This document shows, piece after piece, positions 46,301 through 56,699 of a stretch of DNA of 64,000 bases. The notes beneath the pieces were generated by a model. That model ran no database searches. It worked only from the letters and a program-made list of their open reading frames with translations, and had not been told where the DNA came from. Source of the DNA: Chelydra serpentina (lineage: Eukaryota > Chordata > Testudines > Chelydridae). Position 1 is the stretch's first letter, and every line of letters starts with the position of its first letter. Position numbers and translations under genes: made by a program. The DNA is taken from NCBI GenBank assembly GCA_037349315.1, contig JBAIAC010000018.1:6386001-6450000 (forward strand). The letters run 5' to 3'.

Positions 46301-48766
46301 GTATAAGGGAATGGCTATCCTAACCGTATACATTTTCTTAAACCAAAGATCTTAGAACAGCAACTAGCAGTAACAACAGGAATATGACATTATCTGAAGG
46401 CCAAGTGAGATGTTACAAGAGGTTATGTAACAAAGAAGCACAAACAGAAAGGCGGCCTTTAGTATACCTTCCAGGAATAAAGGGTCTAAATGAAGATTAA
46501 CACATTTCCCTCAAGAAGTTAAGAAACCAACTATTTTTGGCTTCCATCCAGCAACAGTTACAACAGCTTTCATATCTTTTTTTAAAAAGGGATTATATCT
46601 ACCTGAAAGTAAGCAGCACTTTTTCCAATACTGAAGTTGCAATCTTCACAGGGCTAAAAGATGCAAGTTACAAAGTATTTAGAATTGTTTTAAAGTTAAT
46701 ACCTTTGTGGATGTTTCTAGCTGCGCAAAGTGGTTGCCCTGTGATACCAAACTTCCTGCTTACGCGAGACGTGCCAGCATGTGATGTGCTGGTGCCTTTA
46801 ATACTGGAACATGGAATCTGCATATGGGGATAAGGTAAGTTTCTTCAATAGTCAATATGGAAGAGGGTTCCAAATGATCTTGTTTACTAGTACCAACATC
46901 GCCACTGGTGTTTGCTGGAAGTCTCATGAGTTGGAGGACCAGGATTACAGAGGGCTTCACTTTAAATATTATAGATTCAAGCCACTACCAACATAATGGT
47001 ATTTCGTGTCGTGAACTTCTGATGAGTTTCCAAATGCATGTAAATTCAATAATTTGATTAAATTATTAAAGCTAGCAATTAAACAATTAGATAATGTAAC
47101 ATTCCAAACAATACTCAAAAATTTCATCCATGTGTTAAATTTCTTCTTTGTTGACTCACTAGTAAGTTACCAAGAACAGTTACAACATTAAACTTGAAGT
47201 AAAAAGCAAGGCCCTTGAAACAGGAATGTTCAAATTGATTCTAATCATGAACATATATATTTCAAAATGAAGCCAACATCTGAGCCAACATTATAATCAG
47301 AAAATGTAGGGACTTCCAAGGAAGAGAGTACTATATAGTTAAAGCACAGGATAGTCTTTGTCACCCAGCTCATTCATGCTACACCTAAGCTGCATAATTA
47401 TCTGTTTAATTCAAGTAAGGTCAGGAAAATAAAGTATCTCTAATTATCACGAGGCTGAACTATTTAAATAGAACTGATAAATTAAAGTTGATGCTACATT
47501 TTCACCACATGAAAATGATGTCAGCACATTGTTGTATCAACTAACATCATAATGTTAGTTTAAAGTTAAAAACAAAAACAAGCTCTATGATTTATACATA
47601 AAAGACAATGTTACATTTTTATAACCACTTATGAAAGTGACCTATTAGACTCTAAAGTGATCATCTGTATCTAATTTCCATAATGCATCCAATTTGTGCA
47701 AACTACGCATGAGCACAATTATGAAAAGTTGAGCCCTAAGAATCAGTGAATAAATAATGCGACGTAAAGTACGTTTTAAACATTGTTATGTGCATGATAC
47801 AAAAAGTTGTTCAAATGTTAAGCATTTAAAAAAAAATTACCTCCTGTGCCTTTGTATAATTTTGCACTATACATACTATATAAAAATCTAAGGCTGCAGC
47901 CATTTGTAAGTGCCTTGGAATCAGAACTATAACGGCTTTTAAACTCTGCAAGATCTAAGGAGTTTTATCAAGTGTTCAGAGACGATATGGAACTTCAAAT
48001 TCTTACCAAACATCTCCAAAGGTAGAAACTCACACTTAAAAACAAATAGTCCTATGCACTAGGATGTGACAAGAGAGGAATAAGGTACATTTTGAATTTC
48101 TAAAACAATAACTTCTGTATTAATATGTTTAAAAAGTTGAAAGTTTCAAGAAATGAAAACTCAATTAAGAAGTTTTTCCTTTCCAAGAGAGAAATGATTC
48201 AGGAATTAAAAAGAGGTTTTTGTTTAAATGTGTAAGTAGAAAACCTTAAAATAGCTAGGGCATGAAAGTAAGGTGATATTTCTCTCACGATGTAATCCTC
48301 TCTACAAACACTTACATTTCTTACAACTTTCACTACATCTCTCCTATAGCTTCTGATATGTAGGGAGATCTTCATGAAGCTCTGCACAAGTTCCTATTTT
48401 TTAATCTAACTTCAAAGTTTTGCACTTAAATGTTTACAATAGCACTTGCATAACATATAAAGTGCTGTTAAAACCCAACACAGACAGGTGATCCTATGCG
48501 CTGCTTCTCACTGAGGATTAATGGATATTTGACGTTTTAGACCACGCTGTCTGGGACATCCTTTTACAAAACTCTTTAGAAGACTTAACATTAAAATCTC
48601 AATTCTTTCCAAGGTTCTAGAACTAACTCAAACCACTTGGGTGATTATCTAAAATGGACCAGAACTTTTCCTCTGGTCTAAAAGAGAAGTATGACATAGG
48701 TACGTTTCTGACTAAACGTTTTCAGAAAGATAGCGTGGACTTTTTTTTTTTTAAATGCCCTTATGA
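43346..48766. other. EIF4E intron 1 middle, mostly unrecognised
   Basis: This long intronic stretch has no gene. It includes the hairpin at 45205-45248, an A-rich patch at 45655-45695 and a poly(A) run at 45908-45923. I recognised nothing else. Confidence 0.5.
45205..45248. repeat. Perfect 18-bp inverted repeat (hairpin), 8-bp loop
   Basis: TCACAGGGACTACACTCT is followed by the loop GGCAATTA and then its exact reverse complement. It lies in the middle of EIF4E intron 1 and no transposon ends were seen around it. Confidence 0.9.
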
Positions 48767-49033
48767 TGGAAACTATAACAAGGTTCAAAAAACAACTAGA
48801 TAAGTTGATGGGGGATTGGTCCATCAATGGCTATTCACCAGGATTGGCAGGGATGGTGTCCCTAGCCTCTGTTTGCCAGATGCTGGGAATGGGCGATAAG
48901 GGATGGATCACTTGATGATTACCTGTTCTGTTCATTCTCTATGGGGCACTTGGCAGTGGCCACTATCGGAAGACAGGATACTGGGCTAAATGGACCTTTG
49001 GTCTGACCCAGTATGGCCATTCTTATGTTCTTA
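48767..49033 (+). mobile_element. CR1 LINE 3' fragment
   Basis: It carries the end of ORF2 (LMGDWSINGYSPG-like), the TGATTACCTGTTCTGTTCATT block and the terminal GGTCTGACCCAGTATGGCCA followed by TTCTTATGTTCTT. The same 3' end occurs at 58740-58965, and reversed at 27054-27195. Confidence 0.9.
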
Positions 49034-49150
49034 AGCTCTTTTACAACTATAGTATCTCAATTATTAAACAACTGCACTTAAGACTGATCCCCAGTTGGGA
49101 AATACCAGCAATATATGTAAGCAAAATATAACGAACAAAACTGCTTAATT

Positions 49151-49525
49151 CAGTGGTTCTCAACCTTTCCACACTACTGTACCCACTTCAGGCATCTGAT
49201 TTGTCTTGCATACTCCCAAGTTCCACTTCACTTAAAAACTACCTGCTTACAAAAATCAGACATTAAAAAAGTGTCACAGCACACTATTACTGAAAAATTG
49301 CTTACTCTCTCATTTTTACCGTATAATTATATAATAAATCAACTGGAAGATAAATATTGTACTTACATTTCACGGTACAGTATATTGAGCAGAAAAAATA
49401 AGTCATTGCTTGCATGAAATTTTAATTTGTACTTACTTTTCTAGTGCATTTTATCATGGCAAATATCTAGATAAGTTGCCGTACCCCCTTGGAAATCTGT
49501 GTATACCCCTGGTTGAGAAACACTG
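49151..49525. mobile_element. hAT non-autonomous element, 375 bp
   Basis: The terminal inverted repeats CAGTGGTTCTCAACC and (inverted) CAGTGTTTCTCAACC are flanked by GCTTAATT and GCCTAATT, 7 of 8 matching. A second copy lies at 55639-56019. Confidence 0.9.
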
Positions 49526-49857
49526 GCCTAATTCATCACACTAAGCCTGAACACTGCGGGAATCTCCCAAATAGCAGGTCACTGATCATGACACTAGAAA
49601 TATCTAGTCACAGAGAGATTAAGGCCAATTTCTGTCCTAAAGCAGTTCAGGTTTAAGAACAAAAGTCAAAGCTTTTTTTTTGCCGTTTAATTTTCTCTTC
49701 CACAGCTTCCTTAAATTAGAAGCTGTTTTGATATCAGCATACACACTAAACTCCAAGCCTTAGTTCAGCAGCATATTTTTCAATTTAAGTAAATCATTAC
49801 AAGGTCTTCCATTTCCGTTAGTAAGGGCCAAGATCCTACAGACTAGTGTTTAATTAT

Positions 49858-50045
49858 GCATAGAATCAGAAGAATAGGGCTGGAAGGAACCTCAAAAAGT
49901 TATCAAATCCACCCCGCTGAACGGAAGTAGGACAAAATAAACCTAAACCATCCCTAGCAGATATTTGTCCAACCTGTTTTTAAAAACCTCCAATGACAGG
50001 GATTCCTCCACTTCTCTTGGAAGCCCATTGCAGGGACCCTTACCA
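49858..50045 (-). mobile_element. CR1 LINE 3' fragment, minus strand
   Basis: The minus strand runs from a GGCTTCCAAGAGAAGTGGAG-like start through the TTTTTAAAAACAGGTTGG block to the terminal CCTATTCTTCTGATTCTATG, a CR1 3'UTR and octamer-like tail. Confidence 0.8.
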
Positions 50046-50489
50046 AAGGTGACTCATAGCATACGACTAGCCAACTTAAAAATGGCGGAACAGATATGAA
50101 AGTTTCAGCTAAGACACAGTTTCAGCTCAAGATAGGATCTTTTAAATGTGGAATTAGTTACCTATACAAATGCATCTGTTAAGAATATACATATATTTAA
50201 ATGCACTGAATAAGAACAAAATTATAAAGGAAAAATCCCACACCAAAACCTGCTTGCAATTTGGGAGATGGAAGGGCACAAGGTTACGTAAGTTCTCTTC
50301 TTATGTTATTTATCCAAACCATATACAGGTTTAGCATAGCAGAATTTTATTTTTAAAGTTAGTTTCTGTAGGCTGTTATTGGCGATATTTCAGGGGTTTC
50401 AAAGCATTAACATGGGGACTTTTTTCTGTTTCTTTAGTGTTTTGTACAAACAGTCCTTTTCTTATTAAAAAGAACATTCAGAGACAGTG

Positions 50490-50910
50490 AGGGTCCGTAG
50501 AGCCAAATGTCCATGGCCACATTAAACTGTATTCCAGGTGACAAAGTGCCACTGGGTTATTACTGATCTGATGTAGCCAGGTTAACTGCAGATGACCACA
50601 TGGCTGCCACAGTCCATGGCCAGGCAATGATCCCTGCTGACCTTAAGTCTGATCTTCAGGACTTGATTTGTGTCCAATTCATCTCCGAGGCAGGCTATAT
50701 GACCATAAAGAGCCAGCCAGAGGTGACCAAGTAGGACTTCAATCTTCTTGAAATCAAATTCTCAATAATACATCCCCTATTACTGATTTTAAAAAACAAA
50801 CCAAATTATCTTATGCCCAACAGTAGCTGCTGGCAATGCATATGCAGTGCCTTCAGCTTCCTGAAGTCCTATTTAAGCAATGCCCATGCTTCAGATCCAT
50901 ATAAGACAAT
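50490..50910 (-). mobile_element. Non-CR1 LINE reverse transcriptase 3' remnant
   Basis: On minus the blocks LLYGSEAWALLK, FRKLKALHMQCQQLLLGI and LFGHIACLGDELDTNQVLK are the post-palm end of a LINE ORF (the LYGSETW and GHxARL motifs). The family (RTE, Jockey or L2-like) could not be settled. Confidence 0.65.
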
Positions 50911-52149
50911 CAAAAGTACATAGGTTTGATAGATTTTTTTCCCCCCTTATAGATAAAATTGTATCTATAAGAAAAATATGTAACTGCAAGTTCCAAAACA
51001 GGACTACATTTTCTTGAGGTGCATGAGGGACGTACCAAAACAGTATTTCTACATTTCACTTTCTACATTTTCAGAGATGGAATATATGGCCCTTGTTTGA
51101 TATTTAAGTTACCACTAAATTAAATAGATTTTGGAGCAAAAAGAGCAAGGTAAATGAGAAACCACCCATATCAGTATGAAACCAAGTACACATGCTAAGG
51201 TTTGAATCTTTAGTACAACTCTATGAACTTACGATGCTTATAAAATGCATACAAATTCATATATGCTGATTAACCCTAAAATAAAATGTATAAGTGCACA
51301 ACTCTAAAGTAAATATACTCATTTCCATTACAAAATGGAACTTGCACAGATGCATGCAGCTTTGAAATTATCTTTACAGTTAGCAAGAAAAGCATTTTAA
51401 ACATTGTATTAAGCTCTTTAGATATTTTCAGAGAAATCTACATCAACCAAAGTATGTGTGTTTTAATGTCTACTAGAACTGGCTGATAATTTTCAAACAA
51501 GAAGAGGCCTAAATTAAAGTTGTGTGGAAAAGCTTGCTTTTTAACTCTCTAATTTTCTTCCCTTTTCAATCACAAACATGGAAGAGGGCAGGGTGGAGAG
51601 AGAGATCTGTACTGAAAAGTGAGTTTCTGGAAGTTTGAAAATTTATAAACAAAAATGTTTTGGGAATTAGTTGTTTCAACACTAACATTACAGATGTTAT
51701 TTCGTAGAATTATACTTGCATTGATAACATGTTTTCACTGAATAAGCTTTAATGTTTTGCACTGTACCTCAAATGCTTTCAACTTGAAGAAAGGTGTCCA
51801 AATAATTTTTTAAAAGCAAATAGCAACAATTGCTTGAGCTTTTATTTGATTCTCCTTTAACAGCCTTTCCCCCTACAGAGCATCACCCTTCCCGTCTCAT
51901 AAGACCTTCTCTGCCTCAACTGCAGAAGGCTCTCAGAGAAAGTACGGTGGTACTGCCAGCTTCATAAAATGCTTGTGTTACGCTGGAAAGGGAGATACAG
52001 GAACTACAGAAAAATGAAGGATTTATATGCCTGTAGTCCCAGATTTTGAAACCCCAATGGCAGAAGTGCCTTCTATCTCCTCAACAAGTAGTTTTCCCTC
52101 TTTTTTGACTGTACAACAATAAATAGTATTATAATTCTGTACAAACAGA

Positions 52150-52372
52150 AAGTCAAGGTGCGTGAAGTAATATCTTTTATGGGCCAACTCTGTTGGTGAG
52201 ACAAGCTTTCAAGCTTACATAGAGCTTACGCGGGCAGGGACCTGAAGAAGAAGAGCTCAAAAGCTTCTCTCTCGCCAATAGAAGTTGGTCCAATAAAAGA
52301 TATTACGTCATCCACCTTGTCTCTAAAATCCTTGGATTGGCACGGCTACAACACAACTACATACAAGTGTCA
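52150..52372. mobile_element. Penelope-like inverted terminal repeats
   Basis: AAGTAATATCTTTTATGGGCC followed by AACTCTGTTGGTGAGACAAG faces its inverse TAGAAGTTGGTCCAATAAAAG, giving a head-to-head pair. CTGAAGA (52242-52248) with CTC/AAAAGC, and the reverse-strand GAAAGC, are hammerhead-like halves. The tail has TTGGCACGGCTACAAC. Confidence 0.6.
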
Positions 52373-53589
52373 CCCTAGTCATTTTATAAACTTTATGTAT
52401 TATGTACAGAAATATGCTGGTCAGGCTTACCAAATAGAAAAAAATTGAGGACAGGCAGGAGACTGATGAGGAGGCATGGAACCTTTAATTTTAAATTACC
52501 TTCAAGTTCAGTTGTAACCAAGAGTGGTTACCATTTGATAGCTATTTGGTTCCTTCAGCAAAACATGCTTTTAGTGTCAGTTCAGTCACTAGTGAACAGC
52601 TGCCCATATCACAGCAATTAATGATCTTGGTGGCCCTCACAGAAAAGTGAATGAACATGGAAACACTGATCCTTTCACCCTAGAAATGGTTCCTCCCAAA
52701 CTCAAGTCATGAGGAGACGGTGTGGACAACAAGGGGAAACTGATGCTGTTGCTGCTTAGTCTGTTCCTGTTCTGAGGATAAGTCAATGACGTCTTTTTCT
52801 AGGGCTGTTGGACACTGTTTACAAACATTAAATTCACTCATCTTTTACTTATATTTAAAGTAATTTGTGTCTTTGCAGAGAGCCATTAATTGGAAATGGA
52901 TGTCTATAATGTTTTCAGCTACATTTACTTCACCATAAATCAGTAAGAAAACTTCAGCGAATAGTTTTATGCAGTAGTATTTCTATTTCTCTATGAAAAT
53001 CAGTTAAGTTTATTTATAATTAGGTCAAATGAGACAGTAAACCCATTCTTGTACTTTAAAAAAAACATTTATTTGATGTTTAAGAGGTAATGGGTAAGTT
53101 TAGCAACTTTCACATTATATTTTCAATACTTAATAGACTAAATCACAACTTGCAACAAAAAAACAAAACAAAACAAAAAAAAAACGTATTTACCTTTTCC
53201 CCACCTTCTTTTCCAGACCCCAATACACAATTTTGCAGATGACCATCTCCTGAGATACATCAGCATGTATATCAAAGATGGCATCACATGAATCATGGAG
53301 AAGGGCTGGAGATGGCACACAGAAATAAAGAAAGGGCAGCTGAAAGAATATCTAAGAAATAATATTCCGTGGAGTTCTGTTCCTTAAAATTGAAACAATC
53401 AAAAATATTTAGTAAATATGTGCAAAGCCACACGATGTCGCAAGAGGAGTCCCGAGTTCCCCACCCCAGTAATGTGGCAGCAGCTTGGTAAGTGAAACGT
53501 ACTTGCCTACTGTGCCAGGGTTGGTCAGGAAACATGCCATATTAAGGCTGGATGCTTCAAACCCGAAAGGGAAGAGTGATCACTTTTAC
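52373..53589. other. EIF4E intron 1 near exon 1, unrecognised
   Basis: AT-rich sequence with a simple A/C-rich run (53157-53185). No element was identified. Confidence 0.45.
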
Positions 53590-54559
53590 AAGAGTAACTT
53601 CAAGGCGGCGGACGGCTCAGTACTCTTTCCCTGCCCGACTTTTGAATGTAGGCTGCCATGCTGCCAATCCAGGGCTAAACTCCCCAGATGCCACAGCAGC
53701 GTGGAAGAGACAGAGAAGTAGGCAGCCTGTTAGCCCCGCATCTCAGTGGCCAGGAAATGTATTTCCCACCTGGCCGCACCAGGGTGGTCAGCAATACGGA
53801 CACTTCACCAGTAACTCCCCCTCCGCCGCCAGCCCGGCCGGCTGCAGGCATAATGGCACTAGGCTCTTCCGTGGGTCACCTTCCGGCGTCGCGACCCCGG
53901 TCCCACCCCGCGACTACGAGCGCGCAGACCGGGAGAGGGTCGCCAAGGTCACTCGCAAGGGGCGCGCCAGAAGCTCGCAACCGCGACCCCGCCGGGAAGC
54001 GCGCGCGCGCGCCCGGGGAGGCGGGGGTGGCTCTCCGTTTCCCCTGTGTCAGTCGGGACGGAAGCGCACGTGGGAGACGCGCCGAGCCTCCCTCGCACGC
54101 ATCGTGCAACTGCTGGCACAATAGGAGCCGGAGCCGCAGCCGCCCGGTGTCTGGCCCCAGCACAGCAGCCCCCCCGCCTCCGAGCCCAGGCCGCGTGCGC
54201 CTCCTCTTCATCACGCGCCGGCTTCCCCCTCTTCCCTCCCACCTCACGCACGCGCCGCCCCTCGCGTCCGTTGCGCCCCCCTCCCCCCCATTTCCAGGCC
54301 TCGCGCCGGGCGGGCCCCAGGTGGTGACGGCACAATCCCCACTCACGGGCTCGGAATCCACCCATCCCCTCCCCCCCTACGCGCGCGTGCGCTACTGCGA
54401 GCTTTGCCGACCCACTCTCACCCCGTCCCGCCCGAGCGGGGATCACCCCTCTTCGGCCCCCCTTTGGGGAGCGCTCCCTCCTTCCCCGCCGCCTCCTTCC
54501 CTGCCCGGGCTCAGGGGAGCGGGGCTCAGGGCGCGGGGGAGAGGGAATGAAACACTCAC

Positions 54560-54577
54560 CGGTTCCACAGTCGCCAT
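54560..54577 (-). CDS. EIF4E: EIF4E coding exon 1
   Basis: The exon encodes only MATVEP and is followed directly by a GTGAGT donor. The start is fixed by this conserved N-terminus, by the short upstream leader and by exact 217-codon length of the spliced product. It lies inside a CpG island. Confidence 0.97.
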
Positions 54578-54589
54578 CTTAGATCGATC

Positions 54590-54680
54590 TGATCGCACAC
54601 AAGCGCTGCGGGGAGGGGAGGGGGCGGATAAAAAATCAGATTCAAACCCGATTGGCTACTAGAGGGTCACGTGAGGCTCA
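54590..54680 (-). promoter_or_regulatory. EIF4E: EIF4E core promoter: CCAAT box, polypyrimidine tract, E-box
   Basis: Read on the minus strand from upstream, there is a CACGTG E-box (54668-54673), a CCAAT box (54651-54655), an A/T-rich ATAAAAAATC-like patch read as its complement (54628-54637) and a pure C/T tract with one G (54610-54627). The short leader and ATG follow. Mammalian EIF4E is known to be activated by MYC through CACGTG boxes and to use a polypyrimidine basal element, so the layout suggests conserved regulation. Confidence 0.75.
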
Positions 54681-54834
54681 CGGCTGATTGAAGGGGCTCG
54701 GCGCCTGCGCAAGGCGGGGAAAGGTGCGAGAGCGGCGCCTTCTGGGAAGTGTAGTCGCTGGGTTGGGGGGATGAGAGTGGAGGAGGCCGGTGCCCCTCCC
54801 CCTCCCTGCCTTCCTCTCACAGGAGAGGGACAGT

Positions 54835-54840
54835 CACGTG
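54835..54840. promoter_or_regulatory. Upstream CACGTG E-box
   Basis: This second perfect CACGTG lies about 260 bp upstream of the EIF4E start codon and inside the CpG island. A MYC/MAX or USF site is the likely reading. A third CACGTG at 54067-54072 is in intron 1. Confidence 0.6.
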
Positions 54841-55163
54841 GGGGAGGGGGAGGCAGACAGGGGCGTGCCAGGCTGTGTCTGAAGGGAAGGGACCCCTCGC
54901 GGCCAGACCCAGTCACTGCAGGAGCTTGGAAGCCGCCTCTGCCTGCGTCCTTGTTAGGCGCTGCGGTGCTGTCTGGCCTGACACTGCCCCCTGTCAGGGG
55001 GATGTCTGCACTCACAATGCATGATGCAACCCGCCCCCTCCCTCCCCCCCCCTGCACCACAGGCACCCTCAGTCAAGGGGAGACTGAGACTCCCTCCTCA
55101 GTGGGCACTTGGTCCGTCTGTCTTACACAGTCTGTCTAAGCCAACTCTCTTCGCGCCCGGTTA

Positions 55164-55328
55164 GGCCTGGTCTACATTAGAAAATAAAGCCTGATTAACT
55201 GTGTCGCTCAGGGGTGTGAAAAATCTCAGGGAGGGGGATTACCTGTGCTGAGGGGAGAACCCCTCCCATTGGCGTGGGTCATCTCTGTACGGTGGCGCTG
55301 CTGTAGCGTTTTAAGTGTAGACATACCC
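55164..55328. mobile_element. MITE, GTCTACA-type ends
   Basis: The ends GGCCTGGTCTACATT and (inverted) GGGTATGTCTACACTT are imperfect inverted repeats with TTA and GTA flanks. The interior has GTCGCTCAGGGGTGTGAAAA as in other GTCTACACTG MITEs here. Confidence 0.7.
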
Positions 55329-55331
55329 GTA

Positions 55332-55600
55332 GAGAGACAAGGTGGCTCAGGTAATATCTTTTATTGCAGCAACTCTTGTGGGTGAGAGACAAGCTTTTGA
55401 GCCACACCAAGCTCTTCTTCAGGTCTGGAGAGGCTACTCCTAGCATCACAGCAAAATGCAAGTGGAACAGATTGGTTAGCATAAATAGTTGTAAGGGACC
55501 ATTCCTAGACCTGTCCTCTCATCAACAGAAGTTGGTCCAATAAAAGATATTACCTCACCAATCTTGTCTCTCTCATATCCCGGGACTGACACGGCTACAA
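55332..55600. mobile_element. Penelope-like inverted terminal repeats
   Basis: GACAAGGTGGCTCAGGTAAT and ATCTTTTATTGC at the left face AATAAAAGATATTACCTCACC and AATCTTGTCTC at the right. On minus, 55422-55394 reads CTGAAGA, a GAGC/GCTC stem, and AAAAGC (a decayed GAAA). It is the same family as 52150-52372 and ends with ACACGGCTACAA. Confidence 0.6.
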
Positions 55601-55638
55601 TTATATTGCATGCCCTTAGACAGACAGACTACCTAACC

Positions 55639-56019
55639 CAGTGGCCCTCAACCTTTCCAGACTATTGTACCCCTTTCAGGAGTCTGCCTTTGTCTTGTGT
55701 ACCCCCAAGCTTCACCTCACTTAAAAACTACTTGCTTACAAAATCAGACATAAAAATACAAAAGCGTCACAACATGCTAGTACTGAAAAATTGCTCACTT
55801 TCTTATTTTTACCATGTAAAAATGAAATAAATCAATTGGAATATAAATATTATACTTACATTTCAGTGTATAGTTATTAGAGCAGTATAAACAAGTCATG
55901 GTCTGCATGAAATTTTCATTTGTACTGACTTTGCTAATGCTTTTTATGTAGCCTGTTGTAAAACAAGGCAAATATCTAGAAGAGTTGATGTACCCCCAGA
56001 AGACTTCCCCTGGTTGAGA
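55639..56019. mobile_element. Second copy of the CAGTGGTTCTCAACC hAT element
   Basis: It begins CAGTGGCCCTCAACCTTTCC and ends CCCCTGGTTGAGA, and its interior is alignable with 49151-49525 throughout. The right terminus is eroded. The flanks ACCTAACC and ACCTATTT hint at an 8-bp duplication. Confidence 0.85.
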
Positions 56020-56699
56020 ACCTATTTGTGTAAAATCAGATAGACAATATATGTGTAAATTTAGACAGTTGGTCTATCATATCTGTCTGTCTCACTTTCT
56101 GTCTATCGAACTGTGATATTTTTAAGGTGCTTATCACCAATAGAAGGAAATAATCTCCTCTCAGTGTGTTAAGTTTCTCTTCTCTTTGGGATTTGGAAGG
56201 ATTTTGCTTTCTGTGCTTCACTGGGAAATACTTAGAAGCTAACTCAGAATTTGATTTTTTACATTTCTTTACATATATATTGTTGCTGTGGTTAGTGATG
56301 CTGGATCCCTGCCCCACACAAAATCCCTCTTTGCAAGGATTAAATAGTGGCTAAACCATCACCCTTTATGTCTCAAAGTTTTCTGCATTTCCCTCATCAT
56401 CCCCTAACTAGGACTATGAGGATTTTGGTAAAATATTGTGTTTTGAGCTCCTCCTGAAGGGGTGTATCTGGGATCAGCAGCAGGCAGAGGATCACCGGAC
56501 AACATGGCTTCTGTGGATGAAACTGGAGGGTGGGAAGGCTGGTACAGAGCCAGGAAGAGCCTGGAGGGAGCGGGGAGAGGAGACACTGTGTTGCAGCATA
56601 GATAATCCTGGCTTCTGACAAATGTGTGGATTTTCGGGGAGAATCTCCTGGTTATTTCACAGATGGACAAACCCCTCCTTCCTCAAACAAATAATTCCG

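Larger units (their letters stand above)
14155..54600 (-). other. EIF4E: EIF4E gene: eukaryotic translation initiation factor 4E
   Basis: This is the gene span from the inferred transcription start to the inferred cleavage site. eIF4E binds the 7-methylguanosine cap of mRNA in the cytoplasm and, through eIF4G, recruits the 43S ribosomal complex; 4E-BPs inhibit it. Seven coding exons (18, 107, 96, 64, 114, 140 and 115 nt) join in frame to 217 codons plus stop, the length of vertebrate eIF4E. All introns use GT-AG. Family residues are visible: cap-sandwich tryptophans in KTWQAN (W56) and EPMWED (W102, with E103), the basic VRAKGDK stretch, and the MNK-site serine (S209) in KSGSTT. No frameshift or stop interrupts it. 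Intron 1 is about 13 kb. EIF4E1B and EIF4E2 are excluded by the exact MATVEP start and the near-identity to eIF4E as I recall it. Confidence 0.97.
53590..55060. promoter_or_regulatory. CpG island over the EIF4E promoter and first exon
   Basis: This stretch is strongly GC-rich and CpG-dense, including a CG-alternating run near 53999-54013, in contrast to the AT-rich flanks. Long open frames occur on both strands, but that is expected of GC-rich DNA with few stop codons and they resemble no protein I know. It covers the start of intron 1, exon 1 and about 450 bp of upstream sequence, as for a housekeeping promoter. Confidence 0.9.

Noticed and set aside
53552..55139. Long open frames on both strands (up to 324 codons) in the GC-rich region
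   Set aside because: They overlap the CpG island, EIF4E exon 1 and its intron start. Composition (Pro, Arg, Ala, Ser runs) is that of GC-rich DNA without stops, and no family resemblance was seen.
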